DNA of 64,000 nt, taken from positions 186,001-250,000 of the forward strand of contig JAPZLL010000029.1 in NCBI GenBank assembly GCA_036250225.1, read 5' to 3'. Position numbers and translations under genes: made by a program. Shown piece by piece: positions 24,301 through 34,040 of the stretch; the stretch's first letter is position 1, and each line of letters opens with the position of its first letter. This DNA is from Cercophora sp. LCS_1. Its lineage: Eukaryota > Ascomycota > Sordariomycetes > Sordariales > Lasiosphaeriaceae. The notes beneath the pieces are model-generated. The model ran no database searches, had not been told where the DNA came from, and worked only from the letters and a program-made list of their open reading frames with translations.

Positions 24301-25328
24301 GGCAGCGCGAGCACCCACTCTGGGCTTTCGGTGGTGAGCTGGCTTGCGGATGGTCCTGAAGAAGGCTGGGCTTAATTCGACTCTTCCTCTGGCCTGTTAC
24401 CGTACCACCCAAGTCCCCTTTTCCCACAAAAAATGCTGACATGGCCAGTCCGTTTTGGTCGATAGTCTCGTTATAATCCTGCCTAGCCTGCTAGTCACCA
24501 AAATCAAGACATCTTGACTCTTGGGTCTGGAAAACCATATATTTGCAAGTGAAAATGGCCCCTCATAGCGGACCATAGGTGTACTGCCATTTGTTCCAGC
24601 CGCCATGGCGACAGCCGTCGGACTTGTAATGGTTGGGTTTCTCATTACAACCATGCATCGTCTGTTATAAGCCAGATACAAGTGAGTTTCCATCAACCAA
24701 TATGACGAACCGGATACTGGCAAGTGAGATCTTTCCCTGCATAAAGGCCGTCAGCGAACTCAAAACAACCTGTTTTCTGCAGGATAAACCATACCTTGGG
24801 TGTGCGGTGGTGGCAGACCGTAGCCATTGTCCTACTAACGCGTCTGTTTCTTGCACAACTTCAAGTTGAGGCACGCTCATTTTCTCGTCCACTCTTGGTT
24901 TAGCTCGGAACGCTTGTTGAGCGTGTGCCAGAATCCATCGATATGCTTGGCTATTGACAACAACGTCATCAAAGTCAAATTCGAGCTCCGATGGCGCAGC
25001 AACAGACGCAACATCATGGCCCAGCTGAAACCGGGTTTGCCCCCCTGGTCGCCATATACCGAGTAGTTTAAACCCTCGCGGTGGGGCTTTTAGACCGCAG
25101 AGACCCCGTTAGGTGAGCCGATGACCGCCCAGTGTCTCCCTTTCGCTGCAACATATCCTTCATCTCGGTAAGTGTTTTCCTGTTACCTCATCAGTGAAGA
25201 CGAGAGTCAATACCATTCATTTACGATGTGCACATGCGCAGCAGCTAAGTCAGCAACATATTTGCCGCTTGCTGGCCACGAACCTAGAGAAATATAAGAG
25301 AGAAGTAATACCCTTCCCACCTCTTGTT
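24301..25328. other. convergent intergenic region, no gene seen
   Basis: About 1 kb between the stops of the polyprenol reductase and the DUF3176 gene. Only short frames without motifs occur. Confidence 0.5.
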
Positions 25329-27317
25329 TTACCGACACGGGACCCTAACAAATTTGAACTCCATACCAGCCGCATCACCCGACCCACTATGTCTCTCCAA
25401 CCTCACACTGACTCCGCTCGCAAACCTATCCATGCTCTCCAGGCCATCTAACCTATGTGCTTGGCAGGCGTGCTCGCATCCTGTCAGCGGATGAACCATC
25501 AAAGCCACACTGCTCCCTTTCCAGATCCTCTCGGCTCTATGTATCCAGGTTGTAGCTCCCAACAGCGCGCCTACGCACGCCAACAATCCCAAAGGAAGTG
25601 ACACCCAACCCCAACTGACTGAGATGAACGTCTCGTCAACCATGGCGTGCCCGGCAATCTTTTGGCTCCCCTCCGCCACCCGAATCTGCCCAGACACGCT
25701 CTTCACGATGCCCGCCCAGGCAGATGATATGTTCCTGTACGCATACGTAGAGATTCCATCCATACCAAAATCCGGATCGGGAAAGGCGCTGAATTTGTCA
25801 TTCCCGTTGGTCTTTGTAACGTTGAACACTTCCGTGAAGATCCCCCGGAGCGAGAAGACGGACTGCTGGCTCACCATGAACCTGGCCTCGTTGTCTGGTA
25901 ACAGCGCAGAGACGTTAAGGACTTGAACTTCTTCCCATTCGTCATCTGAAGGTGTCCTACCAGCTCCAAATGCCGGGTACAGTGGATATGATGCGGGCTG
26001 GGACGTGTTGACGAGCGTGCCGTTGGTCACGGCCAGAAAGGGATAGACCTGAGCGCAAAAGTAGACTCCGCAGGCGGACAACTCCGGATTCAAAATGTTG
26101 ATGTCCAAGGGGGGGAGATTTCGTTGGTCTTTATCGAAGACGCTGACGAAGGAGAGCGCGGTGAAGATCCATCGGATACCAGGGTCGATCAATCGTCCCA
26201 ACTCGCTTTTCACACCCGTCATCTTGACCTGAGTGTACCAAGTGGCGTGCTCAGCATGTCGGCCGTTGGAAGCGGGGAGAAACAGGGTCTGGATGTAGAT
26301 GGTGAGAGCTATTTCGGGCATCACGGCGTATGTGCACGTAGTTATGGACATGTTCCATGTCTGCTCTCCGTCGGCGGCGGGAAACAATGGGCCGGGTGTG
26401 GTAACGCAGGTGGGGATGACGAGAGAGGTGATGGTTCGACACGAGGCACAGAGGCCGAGGGATGTGACAGGCTTTTCCCAGCTGCAGGACGAGGTGGTAC
26501 AGTTGTACGTCATGTAGTGGTCTTTGGGGACGTAGAGGCTGCTTAGGACGGCTCCACGGATCACGGGCTGATCCATTCTCTCAAGGGATTGAGAGACGGC
26601 GATCTCGGCGACTTCTGCTGGCGACGGGACATTGCGGGAAGGGAAGGCTAAGATCTGCTGCGTAAACGGGTCGAGGGCCAGGGAGGCGATGGTCAGGATA
26701 GCACCCGACCAGGCTATCATCCCAGCAGCCCTAGGGCTGAAGAGGAGCATAAAAGAACCCCAAGGTCCTCTGCTCGCTTCATCAAAGTCATCTAGCGCCG
26801 CTAGGGGGCGCGGTGCCTGACGGAACTGAAGCCATTTGGACTGGCTGATACACTCGGCGATGGGGACAAGGAGTGCCGATTTAGAGATCGTCATGAAAAC
26901 TGATACCATGGAATTTGGTTGAACGGGGAATGTCCAGTCACTGAGTGCTGTTCCATCCACCTTAATCAGGATGATGATAATCACCATCATGGCCAAAGTG
27001 CTCACAGCGAGCGACGCAAACTCCCACAACCACCGCCGATGAACTAGGATGTGGCACAGTCTCTTCAGGTCCAAATAGAGAGGGATTGACATGCCAGCCG
27101 GAAAGGTGAAAGGCCCTTGGCAAGACCGGTGAAGAGTTGGAAGTGCCGCTTCGGAGCTGACCATCTTGGTTGTCACGACCACCTCCTTTCTTTCCTGGGC
27201 CGCAGTGACATCCCGGGTTTCGAAGAGAGTGTTTCCCAGTGCCACCGGGTTTTGGCTGTCGTTTTTTGGTGCTCTGGGTGTTGCCAGCCTCTTGGGCTCG
27301 ATGCTGGGGTTGGACAT
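25329..27317 (-). CDS. DUF3176 membrane protein
   Basis: A single uninterrupted frame of 662 aa with an ATG at 27317. After a polar N-tail come hydrophobic segments: SLAVSTLAMMVIIIILIKV, SALLVPIAECISQSKWLQF and MIAWSGAILTIASLALDPF. A large, probably extracellular, Asn-glycosylatable and Cys-containing domain follows (CTTSSCSW, LCASCRTI, CGVYFCAQV). A last membrane helix (LPLGLLACVGALLGATTW) and a short tail end the protein. The ISQSKWLQFRQAPRPLAALDDFDEASRGPWGS region is typical of the DUF3176 family. Function is unknown. The lack of introns in 2 kb is common for this family. The C-terminal tail after the last helix is short and basic. Confidence 0.88.
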   Translation of the reverse strand: MSNPSIEPKRLATPRAPKNDSQNPVALGNTLFETRDVTAAQERKEVVVTTKMVSSEAALPTLHRSCQGPFTFPAGMSIPLYLDLKRLCHILVHRRWLWEFASLAVSTLAMMVIIIILIKVDGTALSDWTFPVQPNSMVSVFMTISKSALLVPIAECISQSKWLQFRQAPRPLAALDDFDEASRGPWGSFMLLFSPRAAGMIAWSGAILTIASLALDPFTQQILAFPSRNVPSPAEVAEIAVSQSLERMDQPVIRGAVLSSLYVPKDHYMTYNCTTSSCSWEKPVTSLGLCASCRTITSLVIPTCVTTPGPLFPAADGEQTWNMSITTCTYAVMPEIALTIYIQTLFLPASNGRHAEHATWYTQVKMTGVKSELGRLIDPGIRWIFTALSFVSVFDKDQRNLPPLDINILNPELSACGVYFCAQVYPFLAVTNGTLVNTSQPASYPLYPAFGAGRTPSDDEWEEVQVLNVSALLPDNEARFMVSQQSVFSLRGIFTEVFNVTKTNGNDKFSAFPDPDFGMDGISTYAYRNISSAWAGIVKSVSGQIRVAEGSQKIAGHAMVDETFISVSWGWVSLPLGLLACVGALLGATTWIHRAERIWKGSSVALMVHPLTGCEHACQAHRLDGLESMDRFASGVSVRLERHSGSGDAAGMEFKFVRVPCR

Positions 27318-27891
27318 GGCCGAGGTGAAAGCCGGCCGTTTGTTCGCCCGGTGTGTTCATTACAATGATTCGATACTGGGAAAGGACGAATCCGTCAGTT
27401 ATGGCCTCTTCTTATCTTCTCCCCACAATCCGCGTTCAAGTTCTGTAACTACGCGATGGGAAGGCTCTGGCCCCAGCTGACCACCATGGCTCTGGCTCCC
27501 GGTCCTTCCTCGCTCCTATTCGCCCCGCAGCTCAGCCTCTCCATAGCTGCAATGCATCAGACAATTCACCGGCAGTTATTGACAGTGGCGCTTGGCGGTT
27601 ACACTGACTACACATCGACAGTCGCAACATTCAGCAGCTGCACTTTATTTCTAGATTGCGTCTATTCAATTGCACCTTTTTGGAAATTACAGGCGAGATT
27701 GGGTCCTCAATGGCTCCGATAGCGACGGTATTTTCTGCATTCAACGATCCCGTCTGAGCATGGAGGGGCCCATTTGTGGCTAAGGTGGCTAGGCACTTAC
27801 AACTCGTCCCAAGTTTAAAACAGTCCTCTAAGCAACTGTACCTTCATTCCCGTTATTCCCTCTTACCCCACCACCACCGCTTCGCGACAAG
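27318..27891. other. divergent promoter region
   Basis: 574 bp between the DUF3176 start (minus) and the start of the frameshifted GPI-type gene (plus). No element is recognised. Confidence 0.45.
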
Positions 27892-28493
27892 ATGCTTCAC
27901 CAAAGCTCCCTTTCTCCTTTGCTTCTGTTGTCATCAATTACCGAAGTTTCCGGAGTAAGTGCTCCGAGACCAACAAAAATCTACATCGACGTGGTCCCTG
28001 GTTACAAAAACCTCTCCACATGTGCCAAAGATCCGCTTAGTTCACTTGTTCGAGGAATGCGAAACGGGTGCGGTGATGGATCGGATCTTACCTCCTACAG
28101 CTGTTTCTGCACGGACAGCTATAGCAAGTTTAGCTGGGACATCTCTACGGCTGTGAGCGCAAATTGCGGGTCTTCTCCTGATGCTCGAGCCCAGGTTAAG
28201 AGCGCAGTGGGAGTGTTTGAGGAGTACTGTAACAACGGGACTACGCAGCTGCAGTACCGGCAGTGTTAACGGCTACAGGAGGAAACTGGACATCAGGTAA
28301 GCTTGGTTTAGGTTCCACTTAACCTTTAAGAGGTGTGGCCATGCTGACGGTATTTACACCAGGAGCTATAGGAAGGAGTATTGCAACTCCAGCACTGCAA
28401 CCAAGCCAAACCGGGGTCGCATCTGGTGGTTCCCTGTTGAGATATTCAAAAATGCTACGCGTCTTGATGTTCGGAGCTATGATCGGTATCTAG
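27892..28493 (+). pseudogene. Cys-rich GPI-type secreted protein with 1-nt frameshift
   Basis: From ATG 27892 a signal peptide is followed by a Cys-rich domain: STCAKDPLSSLVRGMRNGCGDG, SYSCFCTDSYSKF, SANCGSS and FEEYC, a layout common in fungal surface proteins. The frame then ends early at 28267-28269. One nucleotide lost near 28244 explains this: in the shifted frame the sequence continues AAVPAVLTATGGNWTSG to a GTAAGC donor at 28297. An acceptor at 28372 leads to a last exon (28373-28493) with a Ser/Gly linker and hydrophobic tail (MLRVLMFGAMIGI). Codons fit on both sides, so the GPI-signal exon is intact but out of frame. It could be a recent pseudogene, a real anchorless variant or a sequencing indel. 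Confidence 0.7.
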
Positions 28494-29331
28494 ATTAAAT
28501 GAAGGGGCTAAAGAGAGAAATGCTGTGGTCCGTTCTCCAGTTATAATTAACGGCTAGACGGATTAACCCCGGCTCCTTAAGCCTTAGATAGTATGGCGAG
28601 TGCATCGCTATAAGAGCCCCGAGGCATCCTATCCGCTAAACCGTTAGTGATTTGAATCTTTAACTGTCTGGAGACACTATATCGGTATCTAATGAAGACT
28701 TATCGTGCTTTTTAAGAGGGAGAAATAACGCTTTTAACGATTGGTACTCCCACTCAACGCCTCAGCTGAGACAGAATGCATACCCGCCGTAGTGCTAGTG
28801 ATATTAGTAGAGTGCCCAGAGCTCGGCCAAGCTGAGCGGCTGGCGTGGGTCACGATTTGGAATCTTTGATGGAACAGCCTCGCGAAACGGTAGAGATAGA
28901 ACCAAGTTGATTTGACTTGCAGGCTTCAAGTGTCAATATCCAATGGTAAGATTCAGTACGTACCTTTGGTGTGTATAATTTAAAGGTAGGCACACGCGGA
29001 TTTTACGGCTTCCATACCACCAATCCATCTTCCAAGCACATCGCTAAAGCCCAAAAGCATCGCTACAATGCAGGCCACTTTCTCACCCCCCCCCCCCCTG
29101 ATCCTCTCAATTCACCCTACAGACACATGCCTTTTGCATAGTTCTGATCATTTTATCTGGTTCGACTACCTGCTCTAATACATTTTTTTTTCGCCTTGGT
29201 CGCTTCATTGCCGCCCTTGCCCCCATCTTTCCCCAATCTCCTCGGAATTTCGGTTTTTGTTCGAAATAACGGTCGGGCACAGCATATAATAGCGACCCCA
29301 TCCCTTGGCGGTAACCAATAGATCCTCGATC
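28494..29331. other. AT-rich, apparently decayed intergenic sequence
   Basis: Rich in TTAA, CTAACG-like and TATAA words, with no open frame of note, and containing a 13-C run at 29086-29098. It may be old RIP-mutated repeat sequence, but no element ends are recognisable. Confidence 0.4.
29086..29098 (+). repeat. 13-C homopolymer
   Basis: An uninterrupted run of 13 C. A second run of the same length lies at 29938-29950. Confidence 0.9.
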
Positions 29332-29722
29332 TCAGTGTCGGCCTAGTGCAAGGGCCAATCCCCCTGACTCCTCCTCAGCTTCCACAATCTCCTCGACAAG
29401 TCCAAAGAGCTGCCGGTCTCGAAGAACCGGAACATCGTCACTGGTTGATTCCCGCGGCCCGATAGACTGGCTCTCCACAACTGCCCGATGGAGGCGAAAT
29501 ACGTGTGCGCCAGTCCAGGCCTGGTCCTTCCGAAGAGACCACTCACTAGTGCCGCTGAATCGATGACGGATGTGGAAGACGATATGAGGTAACAATAGGC
29601 TTATTTGCATAATCAGGACACCACCCAACAGGATAGCCATACTGATGTTGTGGAGGTTTTCCACCTCCTGCATCCACTGGTCTGGGGCTACTGGGGCTGT
29701 GCGGTGGCCGCGTACGGGACCA

Positions 29723-29827
29723 CCCTAGCTCAGGGAAAGCTCAGGACAAACCAGCCACAACTCAACCCAGCTCAGGATTGACTACGAACGAAAAAGGGAA
29801 CTTCGCGTGCCCAGATTTGTCACAGAT
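29723..29827 (-). repeat. dispersed repeat, partner of 21277-21387
   Basis: The better-preserved copy of the repeat. It lies inside the decayed gene, between its second and third coding-like blocks. CTGAGCT recurs three times within about 50 bp. Both copies read in the sense of this gene, so the 21-kb copy may be a fragment of a paralogous gene. Confidence 0.8.
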
Positions 29828-29937
29828 AACCAGGCTGGAGTTTGAGGCAACCACGATGCAACTGTTTTACATGAAGATGATTGCGAATCAGCAGCACCAT
29901 AACTTGGGTTTGTACAAAGTCCTGGTACAGCAGTGGA

Positions 29938-29950
29938 CCCCCCCCCCCCC
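29938..29950 (+). repeat. 13-C homopolymer inside coding-like sequence
   Basis: On the minus strand the 13 G supply two bases of an Arg codon and four Gly codons of block 2 of the decayed gene. The present length keeps that block in frame; slippage by one would break it. Confidence 0.9.
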
Positions 29951-29990
29951 GAGGTTTGGGCAGAGGACTGTTGATGTTTAGGACGGCCAC

Positions 29991-30080
29991 GAGCTTCACA
30001 ACCGAGCTGGGAGGCGAGATTCTGGAAGGCCGGGAGAAGGTGGTGGGACTGGGTACCTGGATTGAGTTTCACAACCGAGC
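29991..30080 (-). repeat. 17-nt direct repeat spaced 73 nt
   Basis: Bases 29991-30007 and 30064-30080 match at 16 of 17 positions and sit in the same codon phase (SVVKL). The 73-nt period is not a multiple of three and creates the frame break in the decayed gene. The ends do not fit GT...AG, so it looks like a short duplication or repeat-flanked insertion rather than an intron. Confidence 0.75.
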
Positions 30081-30252
30081 CCGCATGGAACATGGAACAG
30101 GGGAACACCCCGACGAACTGCCCACAAATTTCAACTTTCCTGGTTTCCAATGCCGCAGCGTAGTGGCCCTCGCTCCAAATGACGTTTGGTACGACTTGCA
30201 CCACTGTCAACATCATGCACAACACCAGCCCGTGGATCTGGTGACCCATCAT

Positions 30253-31414
30253 TTCCGGTAATTATCGACAAGGTCAGTTCGGCAGATGGTTCTTGGGTTG
30301 CACGGTGGGACAACCTTCGGTAGGCGATCTTGGCAGACGCAACTAAATAAACGCCCGAAGTTGCATGTGTTCTTGACTGGAGACTCTTTGGTTGATACGT
30401 GACCTCAAATGAAGGGACTCCATGGCCAAGATGCCCAAGACACTATCCAAGGAGTCCTCCCCCCAAAGCGGGAACCATTTCCATCACATGGATATAAAGT
30501 CAGAGGATTCAAGACCGTCACGATTGAAGTCTCCACTGCGAAATACCGCCAGAATCCTCTTGGGACGCGGAGAGCAGGCACAGCAGAATCTTGCTCTCGT
30601 GTAGAGCTCTGCTTTTAGCGGCTGTCATCTCTGAAGAAAGAACAACAGCAAAGGAGGGACACACATATCTCCATAGTCTCATTCCCGATGAATCCTTGAC
30701 GCCTACCCCTCCAGCCCGCAGAAAAACATCGACGACAGCCATACAGACCGAGTCGATAAATCAATTTCGGTTTAGGCGGAAATCGATACATGACTTTTCC
30801 ACGCGGGAATTAGCGGGAAAAGCCCCCATATTGCCCTGTGATTCCCCCCGCATTCACCATTGGCGCTGGTTTGGGATTGACGCCCACGGCTGGAACTCTT
30901 CCGCCGCTCCGGCTAACTGCCGAACAACAACCAAGCCCATCTAATTGGGCCGAGATTGATAGGCCTCTTTCGACACCCAATCAGCAGCAGGCATTCGAAG
31001 GATAAAAGAACAACGGGTTGTTCGACGACCAGGATCTTCCTTTTGACATACTAGACACCTTCCAATACTAGCCGCTCGATACATGCTTTGCTGGAGGGGA
31101 ATATCATGGCGCCCGTCATGTCCAATCAACAGCCCGTGGCAAGAACTTAGGGGCTCTCGGCCCTCGGACAGACCGCTCCATTTTTTTTTCACTTCCAAGC
31201 TTTTAATATGCCCACCGGACAGTTGATCAGGGCTCCAAGACGCTTAGCAGGCGGCAAGTGGCGACGGCATGGAAGCACGGATGGTAAAGACATCGGTAGC
31301 GTAAGATAAATACAATGGCGGTTTATATATGACGGCTGGGTCCCAACACGGTCGGTGGTCCGGTTTGGAAGACTGCTCCAAGTGTTCGTTCAAGTCTTCG
31401 ACCTGCTTGCTAAC
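30253..31414. other. 1.2-kb intergenic region
   Basis: No gene is supported. The last 100 bp hold a TATATA word before the DUF1996 copy 2 start. Confidence 0.5.
31325..31330 (+). promoter_or_regulatory. possible TATA box of DUF1996 copy 2
   Basis: TATATA lies about 85 bp before the ATG at 31415, a usual distance for a fungal TATA element. Confidence 0.35.
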
Positions 31415-32587
31415 ATGAAGTCGCTCTCGCTCGTCGCCCTCGCCGGGTCCGCCCAGGCCGCCCTCCGCTTCGGCTGCTCGACGCTGACCATCCAGCGCCT
31501 CGACCCTCTCGTCGAGCCCGGCAATGTGCCCTCGGCGCATTTGCACCAGATTGTGGGCGGAAACGCCTTCAATGCGTCGATGAACGGCGACATTGGCGAG
31601 CAGGCCACCTGCACGACGTGCACCTTCAGCGAGGACTTTTCCAACTACTGGACGGCCGTCATGTTCTTCAAGGCCGACAACGGGTCCTACAAGAAGGTGC
31701 CGATTGTCCAGAACACGGCCCTGCCCAACGGCATCAACGGCGGTATGACCGTCTACTACACCCAGCAGGACTTCAACTCGAACGGCAAGGCCAAGATCAC
31801 GTCGTTCAAGCCTGTAAGCCACCACTTCCCATCCCCTCGGAAGAAATGAAAGCGAATGATCATGTCTAACATGATACCAGGGCTTCCGCATGGTGGTCGG
31901 CAGCGCCACCGCAAACTCCCGCCAGGCCAACGGCCTCAAGTTTGTGTGCCTCAGGGACAAGGGCACGCGCTTCCCCGAGCTTGATGTCTTCCCCACCGGG
32001 CCGTGCGACCTCGGCGTCATGACGGTGCACCACTTCCCCGCGTAAGTCACATCACTCACGATCCTATACATGACATTGTTGACAAGGAAACACAGCTGCT
32101 GGGACGGCAAGAACCTCGACTCGCCCGACCACCAGTCGCACATGTACAACACCGTCAAGGAGGCCTTCCAGAACGGTGGTCCCTGCCCGTCGTCCCACCC
32201 GGTCCGCGTCGCCCAGGTCGCCTACGAGACCCTCTGGGACACGCGCGAGTTCAAGAGCATCTGGCCCAAGGATGGTCGCAACCCGCTCGTGCTCAGCAAC
32301 AGCGACGCCGCCGGCTACGCCACCCACGCCGACTACCTCTTTGGCTGGAAGGGGGATTCGCTCCAGCGCGCCATGGACTCGTCGTGCATGTTCAACGCTT
32401 GCGAGAACGGCCGCCCGCTCAAGTCGCAGGCTGTTGCGCCCATGAATGCGTGCGGCATCAAGAAGTTTGTCAGTGAGAGTATTGATGGCTGTAAGTCTTG
32501 TCCCTTCGGAAAGAAAAAGATGATAGAAACTGACACAATGCAGGGCTCGATGCTCTTCCCGGCCGCCCGGTCATGAAGAAGAACTAG
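31415..32587 (+). CDS. secreted DUF1996 protein (copy 2, four exons)
   Basis: Exons are 31415-31813, 31881-32041, 32096-32490 and 32544-32587, giving 332 aa. A short signal peptide (MKSLSLVALAGSAQA) is followed directly by the DUF1996 domain: LRFGCSTLTIQRLDP, HLHQIVGGNAFNAS, CTTCTFSEDFSNYWTA, CWDGKNLDSPDHQSH, CPSSHPVRVAQ, DYLFGWKGDSLQRAMDSSC. It ends WLDALPGRPVMKKN. It matches copy 1 (5685-7052) along its length but lacks three of that copy's introns, and copy 1 has a different tail. Extracellular; function of the family unknown. The middle (KFVCLRDKGTRFPELDVF) differs from copy 1, which has an extra Cys pair at CFRCYTG, so the two may bind different ligands. Confidence 0.93.
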
Positions 32588-32960
32588 AGGACACTGGTGA
32601 GAAGAAGCAGAGGGTGGTGGTTGTCTAGATTGTAATGTACTCTTCTAGCGTTGGAGTGGTTGGTTCATAGCGTTTATTGAACGTAAACCTCTTTTGAGCA
32701 TGTGTGCTTGATCTGTTGACTTTCCGATGTTTGACTCATTTCACAAACTTGGTCTTACGCCTTCCTCCTTTTCCTTCTGCGTTCACTTTCCTCTTCCTCC
32801 GCCTGACGCCCTGCTTCACGCTCCTCACTCTCAGTCTACCACTTCCGAACCCTCTCCCTATATCACCGCAGCGTCTCTCTATCCTGAGCAGCTCTGCTCC
32901 TCGCACCCCGATAGGACTGCTCTAGGATAGCTTCCCTCCATTCCTCCGCAGCGTCTCCGT
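32588..32960. other. intergenic, no gene seen
   Basis: 373 bp, pyrimidine-rich; the 3' region of DUF1996 copy 2. No gene is seen. Confidence 0.45.
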
Positions 32961-33438
32961 CTAGGATCCCAAACGCGACGTCTCCGTGAGCAAGTTCTTC
33001 CAGTCACTAGACATGAATCTATGGTCGCGGATGTACTCGCAATCAGGGGCCTCTCCGCTAAATATGTTCTTCAGTGCTTCGGGGCCTTGCTGCGCCGCAA
33101 AGATCTTTCGAATGAGGTACCAAATTTCGAGAAAGAGGATGTGGGGTGATGGGTGGGATACTGGGTCGGTTATGGCTTGCTCTACAGCGGTCCGTCGATG
33201 ATCAGCCAAGCCCTCGCCATACTCCTTGTTGCACCGGTCCCTTCGTGGAAGCTGATCTCGGCGAAAAACTCGTCAAACCAGTTCAACCCAAAATGGTTGC
33301 TCGAATGTGCCCGGCATACCGCTGATGAAGGGCCTTTTTGGTGTTAGGGACAGTAGGCTCTGGTTTGAGGACCCTGTCACTGTTGATGAAGATGTAGGGA
33401 TCAGAGAAGTCGAAGCCGGGGCCGAAGCCAATGACCAG
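32961..33438 (-). pseudogene. decayed paralogue of the 34.0-34.8 kb ORF
   Basis: Coding-like blocks lie in three different frames on the minus strand. One reads FGPGFDFSDPYIFINSDRVL from about 33430. A second reads NWFDEFFAEISFHEGTG near 33295-33240. The third reads GLADHRRTAVEQAITDP and then EIWYLIRKIFAAQQGPEALKNIF down to 32961. Blocks two and three match the plus-strand protein at 34041-34823 (WFEDFLIEIGF, GLAGHRGT, MQKVLAAQQEPGALKTIF) in the same order, so this is a frameshifted relative in opposite orientation. I do not recognise the family. Confidence 0.6.
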
Positions 33439-34040
33439 TCAATTGGGTGATTGCCGACATATTTCGTCTCAATCGGTTGCGGTGTGCTCTGATGCACCTG
33501 CTGAAACATGATGGTTCCTTTTGGTGTGTCATTTGCCGTCCTGACTTGAGGTTGTTGGAGTGTCATGCCCAGACTCGAAAAGGGCAGAGGTGGGCGCCTC
33601 TTTATCCCTGGTGAATCTGAGTTACTCCAGCATCAAGGCTCAGCCAGACCGAGTCAAGGCGAGATACAGCTCAGCTAACGGAGGTTGCGAAATAGAATTG
33701 AACCCACTAGACTTCCCTCCTTTTCGGTTCAACTCAAATTTTTCCTCGGTTCCAACACACTAGGTAGATTAAACACTCTGGCACTGAGGGAAAAGCTTCG
33801 AGCTGCGGAAAATGAACAAGTCAGTACCCATAAATACCAACCCCAAGAGCATAATGCAGCTCGACGGAAGGTGCCCGGCTGGTGCGACAGCCGCTGCGCA
33901 AGCATCAGCGCCCCGGCCGCAAACGCCACCCACATAATCGACTTTATACCCCAGCAGAAGCGCCATGTGAACGGATAGGCAAGGAACCAGCTCAGGCGGA
34001 TTTTCGAATTCTACGACAAAGAGGAAGGAATTCCCCGAAG

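Larger units (their letters stand above)
29332..30252 (-). pseudogene. decayed membrane-protein gene, family not recognised
   Basis: Three coding-like blocks lie in order on the minus strand. Block 1, from ATG 30252, has a hydrophobic N-terminus, then VPNVIWSEGHYAAALETRK, ICGQFVGVFPCSMFHAG and SVVKL. Block 2 restarts at about 29993 in another frame (VAVLNINSPLPKPR, four Gly encoded by a 13-G run, PLLYQDFVQTQVMVLLIRNH) and stops at 29820-29822. Block 3, from about 29690 to 29332, reads APDQWMQEVENLHNISMAI, a hydrophobic helix and a charged tail. A 17-nt direct repeat spaced by 73 nt flanks the frame break between blocks 1 and 2; removing one 73-nt unit joins them in frame. No clean intron joins blocks 2 and 3. 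It was probably a conserved fungal membrane protein; its identity is unknown. Confidence 0.55.

Noticed and set aside
28230..28255. A 26-nt intron in the Cys-rich GPI-type gene
   Set aside because: Too short for a fungal intron, without a branch site; a single lost base accounts for the frame change.
31244..32158. 304-codon minus-strand frame over DUF1996 copy 2
   Set aside because: An antisense shadow of a well-supported gene; similar antisense frames over the O-methyltransferase (16943-17845), DUF1996 copy 1 (6235-6921) and nucleotidase (2576-3154) were rejected for the same reason.
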